NCBI GenBank assembly: GCA_964464635.1
Contig: CAYXGT010000099.1
Location: 1 to 9,397, forward strand
Direction: 5' to 3'
DNA length: 9,397 bases
Origin: CAYLMG01 sp964464635
Lineage (GTDB): Bacteria; Planctomycetota; Phycisphaerae; Sedimentisphaerales; Anaerobacaceae
The position numbers and the translations under genes are program-made. The notes under the pieces were generated by a model. The model was given only the letters and a program-made list of their open reading frames with translations. It ran no database searches and was not told the origin of the DNA. How positions within the stretch are numbered: the first letter of the stretch is position 1; every line of letters starts with the position of its first letter. Below, piece by piece: positions 1 through 5,535 of this stretch.

Positions 1-951
1 AACAACGGGGAGGCCGGCGGGGATATCATTCTATTGCCTGGTGAAGGAGGCGAGGAAAGCGGAGCAGGACTTCCAGGATCGGACGGGAATGTTGGTATCG
101 GGACGACGAGCCCGGAGGCGAAGCTGGGGATTGCCAGCCCGTCATCCGGTGCGGCATTGGGTGTTGGTCGTGCGTCGGCTCAGCCATCGATTATCGCGAG
201 TTCAGATGCTGATGGTGGTTGGCTGATTATGGACTCAACGGGCAGCGGTAAAACAGGTTTGAATCATTATGACGACGGAGATGTCATTCTGGTAAATGGT
301 GGGGGCGATGTTGGCATCGGGACGACGAGTCCGGGAACAAAGCTGCACATTGCAGGCGGCAGTGATGCTTCTTTAAGCGGCAACGGTTACCTGATGACCG
401 GCTCAGTAACCAGTAAAAACATAGTCATAGATGATAACGAGATAATAGCACGTGATAACGGCAGTGCCGCAAGACTCTATCTCAATCTTGGCAGTGGTAA
501 TGTGGTCGTGGAAGTACTCGAAATTACCGGCGGAAGCGACCTGGCTGAGCCGTTCGAGGTTGCCGACGCTGATTCCGTCGAAGCAGGAATGGTGCTTGCA
601 ATCGACCCGGAGAATCCGGGGCAACTGCGGATAGCAAATAAGCCCTATGACCGAACCGTGGCAGGGATCGTAAGCGGAGCAAACGGAATCAACCCGGGTA
701 TGACAATGACCCAAAGAGGTACAGTTACTGAAGGCTCTTTGCTTGTGGCACTGACGGGTCGTGTCTATGTCCTTGCGGATGCATCAAACGAAAGCATTGA
801 ACCGGGTGCTCTGCTGACCACTTCACAAACACCCGGACACGCGATGAAAGTGACGGATTATTCCAGGGCCCAGGGTGCAATCCTCGGCAAAGCGATGTCC
901 TCCCTGTATCAGGGTCAGGGACTTGTGCTGGTACTGGTAGCTCTTCAGTAG
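1..951 (+). CDS. Fibre-like secreted/surface protein, 5' end missing
   Basis: The frame is open from base 1, so this is the C-terminal 316 residues of a longer protein. A TTG at 34 lies in mid-frame without a ribosome site and is not the real start. Two VGIGTTSP repeats, each followed by a K-L-x-I segment, occur at about residues 31-44 and 104-117. Such repeats are known from phage tail-fibre-like and trimeric beta-structured surface proteins. From about residue 177 a compact C-terminal domain begins (GSDLAEPFEV, later VAGIVSGANG, ALTGRVYV, LLTTSQTPGHAMKV and AQGAILGKAMSSL). It ends in a hydrophobic VLVLVALQ tail. I recall this tail domain in many environmental fibre-like proteins; kinship to Peptidase_G2-type self-cleaving or chaperone domains is only a guess. 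It is followed after 37 bases by a secreted hydrolase gene, probably co-transcribed. A role in surface attachment is inference. Confidence 0.8.
   Translation, partial: NNGEAGGDIILLPGEGGEESGAGLPGSDGNVGIGTTSPEAKLGIASPSSGAALGVGRASAQPSIIASSDADGGWLIMDSTGSGKTGLNHYDDGDVILVNGGGDVGIGTTSPGTKLHIAGGSDASLSGNGYLMTGSVTSKNIVIDDNEIIARDNGSAARLYLNLGSGNVVVEVLEITGGSDLAEPFEVADADSVEAGMVLAIDPENPGQLRIANKPYDRTVAGIVSGANGINPGMTMTQRGTVTEGSLLVALTGRVYVLADASNESIEPGALLTTSQTPGHAMKVTDYSRAQGAILGKAMSSLYQGQGLVLVLVALQ
91..333 (+). repeat. VGIGTTSP-coding repeats, first pair
   Basis: Two in-frame 24-base units (91-114 and 310-333) read GTTGGYATCGGGACGACG followed by codons for S-P. They encode VGIGTTSP and are nearly identical at the DNA level. 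The same unit recurs three times in the gene at 3259-4677, which links the two genes as relatives or as products of exchange. Confidence 0.75.
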
Positions 952-988
952 ATATCTCGTTTATAGAAAGAGAATTTGGAGTTATATC

Positions 989-2542
989 ATGAAAAAGGAA
1001 AAACGATTCGTTTCATATAATTCTTTACGTAGTAACTTCTTTCAACCGGCCAAACAGGTACTTGCTGTGTCTGTTTTTTGCATAGCGATGTGTTTGCAAA
1101 CAGCAGTCGTAAAGGCGGATTTACCCGTAACCGGTGTTGAAGTACCTGAGTTGGCGATCTTTGACATTTATATGCAATCTTATATGGCAGATAACGGGCT
1201 TCAAGCCGGAATCCTGGCAATCTCAAAGAATGGTTGTACCGTATATCAGCGGGGTTTCGGGTACGCATACAATGGGACCGACCCGCTACCGGAAAACACG
1301 CCGATGCGGCTGGCGAGCGTCGAAAAACCGCATACGGCGGCGGTCATACGTCACCTCGTAGCTAATGGTGTTATCAGCTTAAATGATTTTGTCTTTAACG
1401 TTGGTCAATCAACACCAATGGGAGAGCGGCGTCTTCTTGATGCCAGCTCGCCTTCAAGCACTTATTATCCTTATAACGGTGTTTACGGTAACATAGGTTA
1501 TTTGGCTGCCGTCAGGGTCAATGACTTATTAAATCATCGGGGGGGATGGGATAGAGAGCTGGCATATGATCCTTTTGGCAATGCCAAATTGTTGGAAATC
1601 GGAGATGTTACCGATACCTATCCTGCTTCGCCGCCGACACGTACGGAAATCGTGCGATATATGATGAGCCAGCCGATGCAATTTGATCCGAGCAACCCTG
1701 TTGCATGTAACAGGGATTTGAATGGTGACTGCCTGGGAACTCCAGCTCCCTGCTATTGTGACCCTTATTCGAATTACGGCTATATGCTGCTTTCGTTAAT
1801 CATCGAGCAGAAAACCGGCCAACAGCATACGGAGATGATTCGCCAACTGGTGCTGATGCCTGAAATATGGGTGCCTTCAACCGAAGTTTTTTTGGGACGT
1901 GATTTTCGTGGTGAGCAGGATCAGCGGGAACCGGAGTATGTCAATTCTTACAACTGCACAAACCTGCATGATCCATGTAATATATACTACCCCTGGGATG
2001 ACGTAACGGTCCCGTGCCCTTATGGCGGGCTTCTGATGGAGAACAAAACCGGTGAAGGAAATCTTGTCGGAAGCGCCGCACCGTTGCTTATATTCCTTGA
2101 TAATTATCGAGCAAGCGGTTTCGATGTCATCGGCATGCCGATAAGCGGTAGTCCTGTAAACGGACGTAAAAACGGCGGTCTTGACGGTACAAGTACGAGG
2201 ATACAACAGCGTGACGACGGCTTTAATGTCGTAGTCCTGTTCGCTCATGGCGGCGGCCATGCGGACGTGGTGGTACCGCAGGTGTACGCTCTTATCGATT
2301 GGGCAGCCGGTATCGACTGGTCTTCACTGAGCTGCATAGACGGTTTTTGGGTGGATTTCAACGCGTCCTCATCTGGTTTCGGCGGTTATGACGACCCCTT
2401 CCATACTATGGATGATACGTTGAGTGCCATAACAGACGGGACCAAGCTGCGATTCAAAGAGGGTACCTCGAACTGGACCGGAACAATTTCGACACGAACG
2501 CTGATCAACGCGCCTTTCGGCACAGCGGTCATCGGACAGTAA
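989..2542 (+). CDS. Secreted serine beta-lactamase-like hydrolase with extra C-terminal segment
   Basis: This 517-residue exported protein belongs to the beta-lactamase / penicillin-binding-protein-like serine hydrolase family (PF00144 type). The ATG has a GGAG seven bases upstream. A signal peptide covers residues 1-43 (basic start, hydrophobic VLAVSVFCIAMCLQTAVV, likely cut after VKA). The three family motifs are visible: S110-V-E-K113 (nucleophile and base), Y260-S-N262, and K394-N-G396 in the KTG/HTG position, followed by a VVVLF strand. LLNHRGGWD (180-188) is the usual family segment after the nucleophile helix. Several cysteines at 240-257 and 323-343 suggest disulfides outside the cytoplasm. 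Residues from about 450 (FWVDFNASSSGFGGYDDPF onward) lie beyond the hydrolase fold and resemble one turn of a beta-helix. The substrate cannot be told: esterase, D-aminopeptidase and transpeptidase-like activities all occur in the family. Probably in an operon with both flanking genes. Confidence 0.85.
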   Translation: MKKEKRFVSYNSLRSNFFQPAKQVLAVSVFCIAMCLQTAVVKADLPVTGVEVPELAIFDIYMQSYMADNGLQAGILAISKNGCTVYQRGFGYAYNGTDPLPENTPMRLASVEKPHTAAVIRHLVANGVISLNDFVFNVGQSTPMGERRLLDASSPSSTYYPYNGVYGNIGYLAAVRVNDLLNHRGGWDRELAYDPFGNAKLLEIGDVTDTYPASPPTRTEIVRYMMSQPMQFDPSNPVACNRDLNGDCLGTPAPCYCDPYSNYGYMLLSLIIEQKTGQQHTEMIRQLVLMPEIWVPSTEVFLGRDFRGEQDQREPEYVNSYNCTNLHDPCNIYYPWDDVTVPCPYGGLLMENKTGEGNLVGSAAPLLIFLDNYRASGFDVIGMPISGSPVNGRKNGGLDGTSTRIQQRDDGFNVVVLFAHGGGHADVVVPQVYALIDWAAGIDWSSLSCIDGFWVDFNASSSGFGGYDDPFHTMDDTLSAITDGTKLRFKEGTSNWTGTISTRTLINAPFGTAVIGQ

Positions 2543-2574
2543 GTGACACAGAATTATGAAATAGGAGTATAGCA

Positions 2575-2997
2575 ATGAGAAGCAATTCATATAATGGGAT
2601 ACGAAATACTTTTAGAGTAGTTTTAATAGTATGCGCGATATTTGGACAATGGGTTTCGGCCGATAGCGATGGGCCTTACGAATTGTCCTGGAGCACAATC
2701 GACGGCGGCGGCGGACAGAGCAGTGGTGGACAATTCGTATTGACAGGGACAATCGGTCAGCCTGATGCAGGTTATCTGGGCGGCGGTGACTATGAGCTGC
2801 TCGGCGGATTCTGGGTCGGCGGGCCGCTGTGTATTGTTAACTTTGTAGATTTTGCAAATTTCGCTGAATACTGGATGCAAACAGGTGTCGGCCTGCCGGC
2901 TGATTTATATGAGGATGGTGTTATTAACTATGACGACCTGCTGGAATTTGCCAATGTCTGGCTGTGTCTCTGTCCCTACGACTGGCCGCTAAAATAA
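2575..2997 (+). CDS. Small secreted protein with dockerin-like C-terminus (copy A)
   Basis: The protein has 140 residues; AGGAG lies seven bases before the ATG, and the gene starts 32 bases after the hydrolase gene. The signal peptide is residues 1-29 (VVLIVCAIF core, cut after VSA). The mature part opens with a glycine-rich core (GGGGQSSGG at 44-52, LTGTIGQPDAG at 56-66, ELLGGFWVGG at 74-83). A C-terminal module follows (about 86-140), with DLYEDGVINYDD at 110-121 fitting a calcium-binding dockerin/EF-hand loop except for Tyr at position 3. A degenerate first half (IVNFVDFANFAEYW) precedes it. It ends CLCPYDWPLK. I know this architecture from planctomycete secretomes, where the tail is thought to be a docking or sorting module; the function is unproven. 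Its mature part closely matches the product of 4706-5101. Confidence 0.85.
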   Translation: MRSNSYNGIRNTFRVVLIVCAIFGQWVSADSDGPYELSWSTIDGGGGQSSGGQFVLTGTIGQPDAGYLGGGDYELLGGFWVGGPLCIVNFVDFANFAEYWMQTGVGLPADLYEDGVINYDDLLEFANVWLCLCPYDWPLK

Positions 2998-3045
2998 GAC
3001 AGCGAATCTTTTATGTGAAAAGGTCATTTTTGGGGGACAAGGGGG

Positions 3046-3088
3046 CTTTCTGCCATTTTACAGAAAGATTCCAATCTATATTTTTTTT
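3046..3088 (+). terminator. Possible weak terminator after cluster A
   Basis: A perfect 7-bp hairpin, CTTTCTG (3046-3052) with CAGAAAG (3061-3067) and an 8-base loop, is followed at 3080-3088 by a run of T. The 12-base gap between stem and T-run makes this a poor intrinsic terminator, but nothing better closes the 989-2997 operon. Confidence 0.35.
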
Positions 3089-3101
3089 ATTTTTAATATT
3101 C

Positions 3102-3130
3102 TTGACAACACACTAACTAATGTGCATAAT
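3102..3130 (+). promoter_or_regulatory. Sigma-70-type promoter for cluster B
   Basis: TTGACA (3102-3107) and CATAAT (3125-3130) are separated by exactly 17 bases, in an AT-rich stretch directly upstream of the fibre-like gene. The expected transcription start near 3137 leaves a leader of roughly 120 bases. A small dyad, CTGTT-C-AACAG (3136-3146), sits on that start point and could be an operator. I recognise no riboswitch in the rest of the leader (3147-3258). Confidence 0.7.
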
Positions 3131-3258
3131 GGTCACTGTTCAACAGGAATAAGAGATAGCGGATACGCGGACTATATAAACAGTTCTCGTTTTGCTTTTC
3201 TGGTAGTTTTCGTATGCGCGAACAGCGTTTTATTCAATAAATTTGAAAGGGTATGAAA

Positions 3259-4677
3259 ATGGAGACAAGAAGGTTTTTTACAATTTTGGTAATGGTTTTA
3301 GGCCTGCTGGTCTGTTTGCCAGAGGTCGGCAATTCAGAACCGATGGGCACAGCCTTCACCTATCAGGGCAGGCTCATCGACGGCAACGACGCGGCTGACG
3401 GCTTTTATGATTTACAGTTCAAGCTCTACAGTGATCCCTGCGTCGGACCTGTGTTAGCTGGACCCGTCAACGAACCGAACCTCGATGTCATCGAAGGCTA
3501 TTTTACGGTAGAGCTGGATTTTAGTGACCCTAATATATTTAAGGGTGATGCCCGCTGGCTTGAAATCGGTGTTAGACCGGGGGATATGAACGACCCCAAC
3601 GAATATACTGTTCTGGAGCCGCGGCAGGAACTCACGCCGACACCATACGCTATGTACGCTCAGAAAACGGGCGCATTGGAGACAAGCGGAGACCTGGTGT
3701 TGACTTCAGGCAGCGGTATTGTCGAGGTCGGGACGCTTTACGAAGCCACAGACCTCGTGGTTAACGGAATGGTGCAGGTTCGTGCCGCTTCGGACTTCCT
3801 TGGCGGTGACGTGTCGGCATTGTCATTGGGAGTTTACCCTACTGAATTTGTAGGGGCCTCCATAATCGACTCCAACGACCCTTGCAATCCTTACGATTCC
3901 AACGACTCTAATGGTTGGGCTGGGCTATTGACAGGTGCAGAGCAAAACTTGTGCCTGCATTCAGGCAGCGGTACGATTTATATGGGAGCTCCATACGAAG
4001 CTGGGAAGGTCCGCAACTATGGGGCTTTTTACACTGACCAGCTTGGTGTCGGGACGACGGAGCCGGGATATGAATTAGACGTTAAAGGTGATATTCACGC
4101 AAGCGGTGCAATTGGCGCCGGGGCAGGGACGCTTTGGATGAACAATGTCCCCGATGCGATTACCTCAACCAGTGGTAAAATCTATCTTGGGAATGACTCT
4201 CCCGGCGATTTCGAAGATGTCAAAGTCGGCATCGGTACGACGAATCCGGTGGGGAAACTCCATGTTAATGGTAATATCCATGTTCAACAGGGAAGCAGAT
4301 ATTGTTTCCTTCACCAAAATCCACATACTGCCATGGGTTTAGATATTAATAACGATGTTGGTGGGTCCTCTGGTAATGATCTTCAAATACAAGCTTATGG
4401 TGCTACCGATGATTCCTTCCAGATAATAAGCCTACATGGAACTTACCCATTTACGTCTAACTGCAGATTACAGGTTAATCTTGACAACGGCAACGTCGGC
4501 ATCGGGACGACAACGCCCGCAAGGAAACTGCACGTAAATGACGTAATCAGACTCGAGCCGAGAAGCGATTTCCCCGGCGACGGCAGTAACGGAGATTTAT
4601 GTGTGGTAGGCGACTCTAACGACCGCCACATTTACTGTTACCTGAATGGTGATTGGAAACAGTTAGATCCAGATTAA
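3259..4677 (+). CDS. Secreted fibre-like protein with VGIGTT repeats
   Basis: A complete exported protein of 472 residues. I start it at the ATG at 3259 because the AGGG at 3248-3251 stands seven bases away; the in-frame ATG at 3253 is too close to it. Numbering here counts from 3253. The signal peptide ends near GNS28; LLVC is not a good lipobox. An N-terminal domain (about 34-138) runs from AFTYQGRLIDG through FTVELDF and RWLEIGVRPG to LTPTPYAMYA, a module I recall from many planctomycete and environmental secreted proteins. Beta-rich repeats follow, with VG[IV]GTT-x-P at 264-271, 325-332 and 415-422, each leading into a [KE]LxV strand. The end (GDLCVVGDSNDRHIYCYLNGDWKQLD) resembles fibre-tip segments. 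It lacks the C-terminal domain of the protein at 1-951. Structural or adhesive role inferred; no enzyme motif seen. Confidence 0.85.
   Translation: METRRFFTILVMVLGLLVCLPEVGNSEPMGTAFTYQGRLIDGNDAADGFYDLQFKLYSDPCVGPVLAGPVNEPNLDVIEGYFTVELDFSDPNIFKGDARWLEIGVRPGDMNDPNEYTVLEPRQELTPTPYAMYAQKTGALETSGDLVLTSGSGIVEVGTLYEATDLVVNGMVQVRAASDFLGGDVSALSLGVYPTEFVGASIIDSNDPCNPYDSNDSNGWAGLLTGAEQNLCLHSGSGTIYMGAPYEAGKVRNYGAFYTDQLGVGTTEPGYELDVKGDIHASGAIGAGAGTLWMNNVPDAITSTSGKIYLGNDSPGDFEDVKVGIGTTNPVGKLHVNGNIHVQQGSRYCFLHQNPHTAMGLDINNDVGGSSGNDLQIQAYGATDDSFQIISLHGTYPFTSNCRLQVNLDNGNVGIGTTTPARKLHVNDVIRLEPRSDFPGDGSNGDLCVVGDSNDRHIYCYLNGDWKQLDPD
4042..4518 (+). repeat. VGIGTT-coding repeats, second set
   Basis: Three in-frame 24-base units lie at 4042-4065, 4225-4248 and 4495-4518, encoding LGVGTTEP, VGIGTTNP and VGIGTTTP. 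The DNA core GTCGGxATCGGxACGACG closely matches the units at 91-114 and 310-333. The 150-250 base spacing and preserved frame fit repeated fibre modules. Confidence 0.75.
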
Positions 4678-4705
4678 ATAAAATTGATATAACTGAGGTG
4701 TAACA

Positions 4706-5101
4706 ATGAAAAAGAACAGTATCTTTTTGATAATAACGGCTTTTATAATTATTCTGCCAATAAAGGCTCAGTGTGACCAATACACGATAGATTGGTTTAC
4801 GATTGACGGCGGCGGCGGTCAGAGCAGCGGCGGGCCTTATGTACTCACGGGGACAATCGGTCAGCCGGATGCAGGTTATCACAGCGGCGGTAACTACGAG
4901 CTGCTCGGCGGCTTCTGGGTCGGCGGGCCTTTATGTATCGTCAACTTCGAAGATTTTGCACGGTTTGCTATCTACTGGCTGCAATCGGGTGCCGGCCTGC
5001 CGGCTGATTTATATGAGGATGGTACGATTAATTATGACGACCTATTAGAATTTGCGAACGTCTGGCTTTGCATCTGTCCATACGACTGGCCTTTGAAGTA
5101 A
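4706..5101 (+). CDS. Small secreted protein with dockerin-like C-terminus (copy B)
   Basis: The protein has 131 residues; GAGGTG stands five bases before the ATG, and the gene starts 28 bases after the fibre-like gene, so they probably share a transcript. The signal peptide is residues 1-21 (hydrophobic IFLIITAFIIILPI, cut after IKA). The mature part repeats the plan of copy A: GGGGQSSGG (35-43), LTGTIGQPDAG (47-57), a degenerate half-motif (CIVNFEDFARFAIYW), then the calcium-loop-like DLYEDGTINYDD (101-112) and the terminal CICPYDWPLK. By eye I count 17 differences over the 106 residues aligned with copy A, while the signal peptides share nothing obvious. Possible roles are docking to a partner or surface sorting; no cohesin-like partner is in the window. 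Confidence 0.85.
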   Translation: MKKNSIFLIITAFIIILPIKAQCDQYTIDWFTIDGGGGQSSGGPYVLTGTIGQPDAGYHSGGNYELLGGFWVGGPLCIVNFEDFARFAIYWLQSGAGLPADLYEDGTINYDDLLEFANVWLCICPYDWPLK

Positions 5102-5151
5102 TTTAAACCTGCGATATTGATTATAAGAAAAAGGTTTTGTTAAACTACTGT

Positions 5152-5180
5152 TTGACAAGAGCCGATTATTCTGTTATATA
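5152..5180 (+). promoter_or_regulatory. Consensus extended -10 promoter of the ileS leader
   Basis: TTGACA (5152-5157), a 17-base spacer and TATATA (5175-5180), with an extended TGT just before the -10 box. This is the best-looking promoter in the window. Transcription should start near 5187, only about 11 bases before the leader peptide ATG at 5198. Confidence 0.75.
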
Positions 5181-5197
5181 AAGCACAGGCAGGTATT

Positions 5198-5311
5198 ATG
5201 AAAATGAAAGAAAATTACAATCAGGGCTGTTTGAGTATAGCGATAAAAGGCGAGATAATCGCTATCAGCGGGATTATTATAATTATAGAGGAGAAACGCA
5301 AGCTGCCCTGA
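5198..5311 (+). CDS. Putative isoleucine-rich leader peptide of ileS
   Basis: A 37-codon frame, ATG to TGA, lies between the promoter at 5152-5180 and the terminator at 5331-5369. AGG runs at 5187-5189 and 5191-5193 can serve as its ribosome site. The peptide begins MKMKENYNQG. Ten of its 37 residues are isoleucine (14, 16, 20, 21, 23 and a run at 26-30 coded ATT ATT ATA ATT ATA), and it ends EEKRKLP. It has no domain and is too short for a normal protein. A short peptide dense in one amino acid, followed by a terminator and then the synthetase gene for that amino acid, is the classic design of ribosome-mediated attenuation (trp, his, ilv and pheST leaders in enterobacteria). Caution: isoleucine codons are AT-rich, so chance in AT-rich DNA is possible. 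Translation is not shown. Confidence 0.55.
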   Translation: MKMKENYNQGCLSIAIKGEIIAISGIIIIIEEKRKLP

Positions 5312-5369
5312 GAGGTAACTAATAAGTTATAAAAGCCTTCCGGAGCAGCGAACTTCGGAAGGCTTTTTT
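5221..5369 (+). promoter_or_regulatory. Putative transcription attenuator in the ileS leader
   Basis: Alternative pairings are visible. Helix 1:2 joins 5221-5233 to 5299-5311 (12 of 13 positions pair, one T-T mismatch, one G-U) and its 3' arm ends on the leader stop codon. Nested in it is an 8-bp hairpin, ATAGCGAT (5237-5244) with ATCGCTAT (5258-5265). Competing helix 2:3 joins GCTGCCC (5302-5308) to GGAGCAGC (5342-5349) with one bulged A, and would invade the top of the terminator. Helix 3:4 is the terminator. Inferred logic: a ribosome stalled at the early Ile codons covers 5221-5233 and frees 5302-5308 to oppose termination; a ribosome at the stop codon covers 5302-5308 and termination follows. 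Weak point: helix 2:3 is much shorter than the terminator stem. Confidence 0.45.
5331..5369 (+). terminator. Strong intrinsic terminator in the ileS leader
   Basis: AAAAGCCTTCCGGAG (5331-5345) pairs with 5353-5367 over 15 positions, one of them G-U, around the 7-base loop CAGCGAA. The stem runs straight into six T (5364-5369). It ends transcription 166 bases before the ileS start codon and so closes the leader unit rather than a long gene. Confidence 0.9.
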
Positions 5370-5373
5370 ATTT

Positions 5374-5444
5374 GCCACAAAGACACTAAGACACAAAGAA
5401 TTTTTTATAATTATTTTATTTCCTTCGTGTCTTTGTGACCTGGC
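5374..5444. repeat. Inverted-repeat intergenic element (CACAAAGACAC)
   Basis: The arms CACAAAGACAC (5376-5386) and GTGTCTTTGTG (5427-5437) are perfect inverted copies around an AT-rich 40-base centre, with GCC/GGC at the outer edges. The left arm continues into a second partial unit, GACACAAAG (5390-5398). From memory, tandem CACAAAGACACAAAG-like motifs are dispersed between genes in many environmental genomes; no function is known to me. It carries no gene. Confidence 0.7.
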
Positions 5445-5475
5445 GGATGATAATTTATATGTCTATAGTCATCGC

Positions 5476-5504
5476 TTGACAGGTACTAGAATAAAAACTA
5501 TTAT
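5476..5504 (+). promoter_or_regulatory. Proximal promoter of ileS
   Basis: TTGACA (5476-5481), a 17-base spacer and TATTAT (5499-5504) match the sigma-70 consensus closely. The expected start near 5511 gives a 25-base untranslated leader to the ATG at 5536. It lies after the attenuator terminator, so it should give ileS a constant basal supply. Confidence 0.7.
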
Positions 5505-5535
5505 GTTCTGTTTTAGTTTGACAGGAAATTTCGAA

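Noticed and set aside
34..36. TTG as the start of the first gene
   Set aside because: The frame is open to base 1, there is no ribosome site, and the sequence before it (DIILLPGEGG-like) continues the fibre pattern.
403..714. 103-codon minus-strand frame in the first gene
   Set aside because: Shadow frame opposite a coherent C-terminal domain; no homology seen.
3214..3240. 8-codon frame (ATG to TAA) in the leader of the gene at 3259
   Set aside because: It is very short, has no clear ribosome site and no amino-acid bias, so it is probably chance.
91..4518. CRISPR array
   Set aside because: The 24-base units are in-frame coding repeats with irregular spacing of 150 bases or more.
1..4677. 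Prophage tail region
   Set aside because: Fibre-like repeats alone do not make a prophage. The complete protein has a signal peptide, the neighbours are secreted proteins, and no phage structural, lysis or integrase gene is present.
5105..5137. AAACCT/AGGTTT hairpin as terminator of cluster B
   Set aside because: Only six pairs around a 21-base loop with a broken T-run; too weak to call.
5187..5369. T-box riboswitch ahead of ileS
   Set aside because: The leader is short and has no AGGGTGG-x-ACCGCG-like T-box bulge or recognisable Stem I motifs. The Ile-rich frame explains the layout better.
5476..5535. 20-residue N-terminal extension of IleRS from TTG 5476
   Set aside because: It overlaps the ileS promoter boxes and lacks a ribosome site, while ATG 5536 has AGGA at a normal distance and gives the usual IleRS start.
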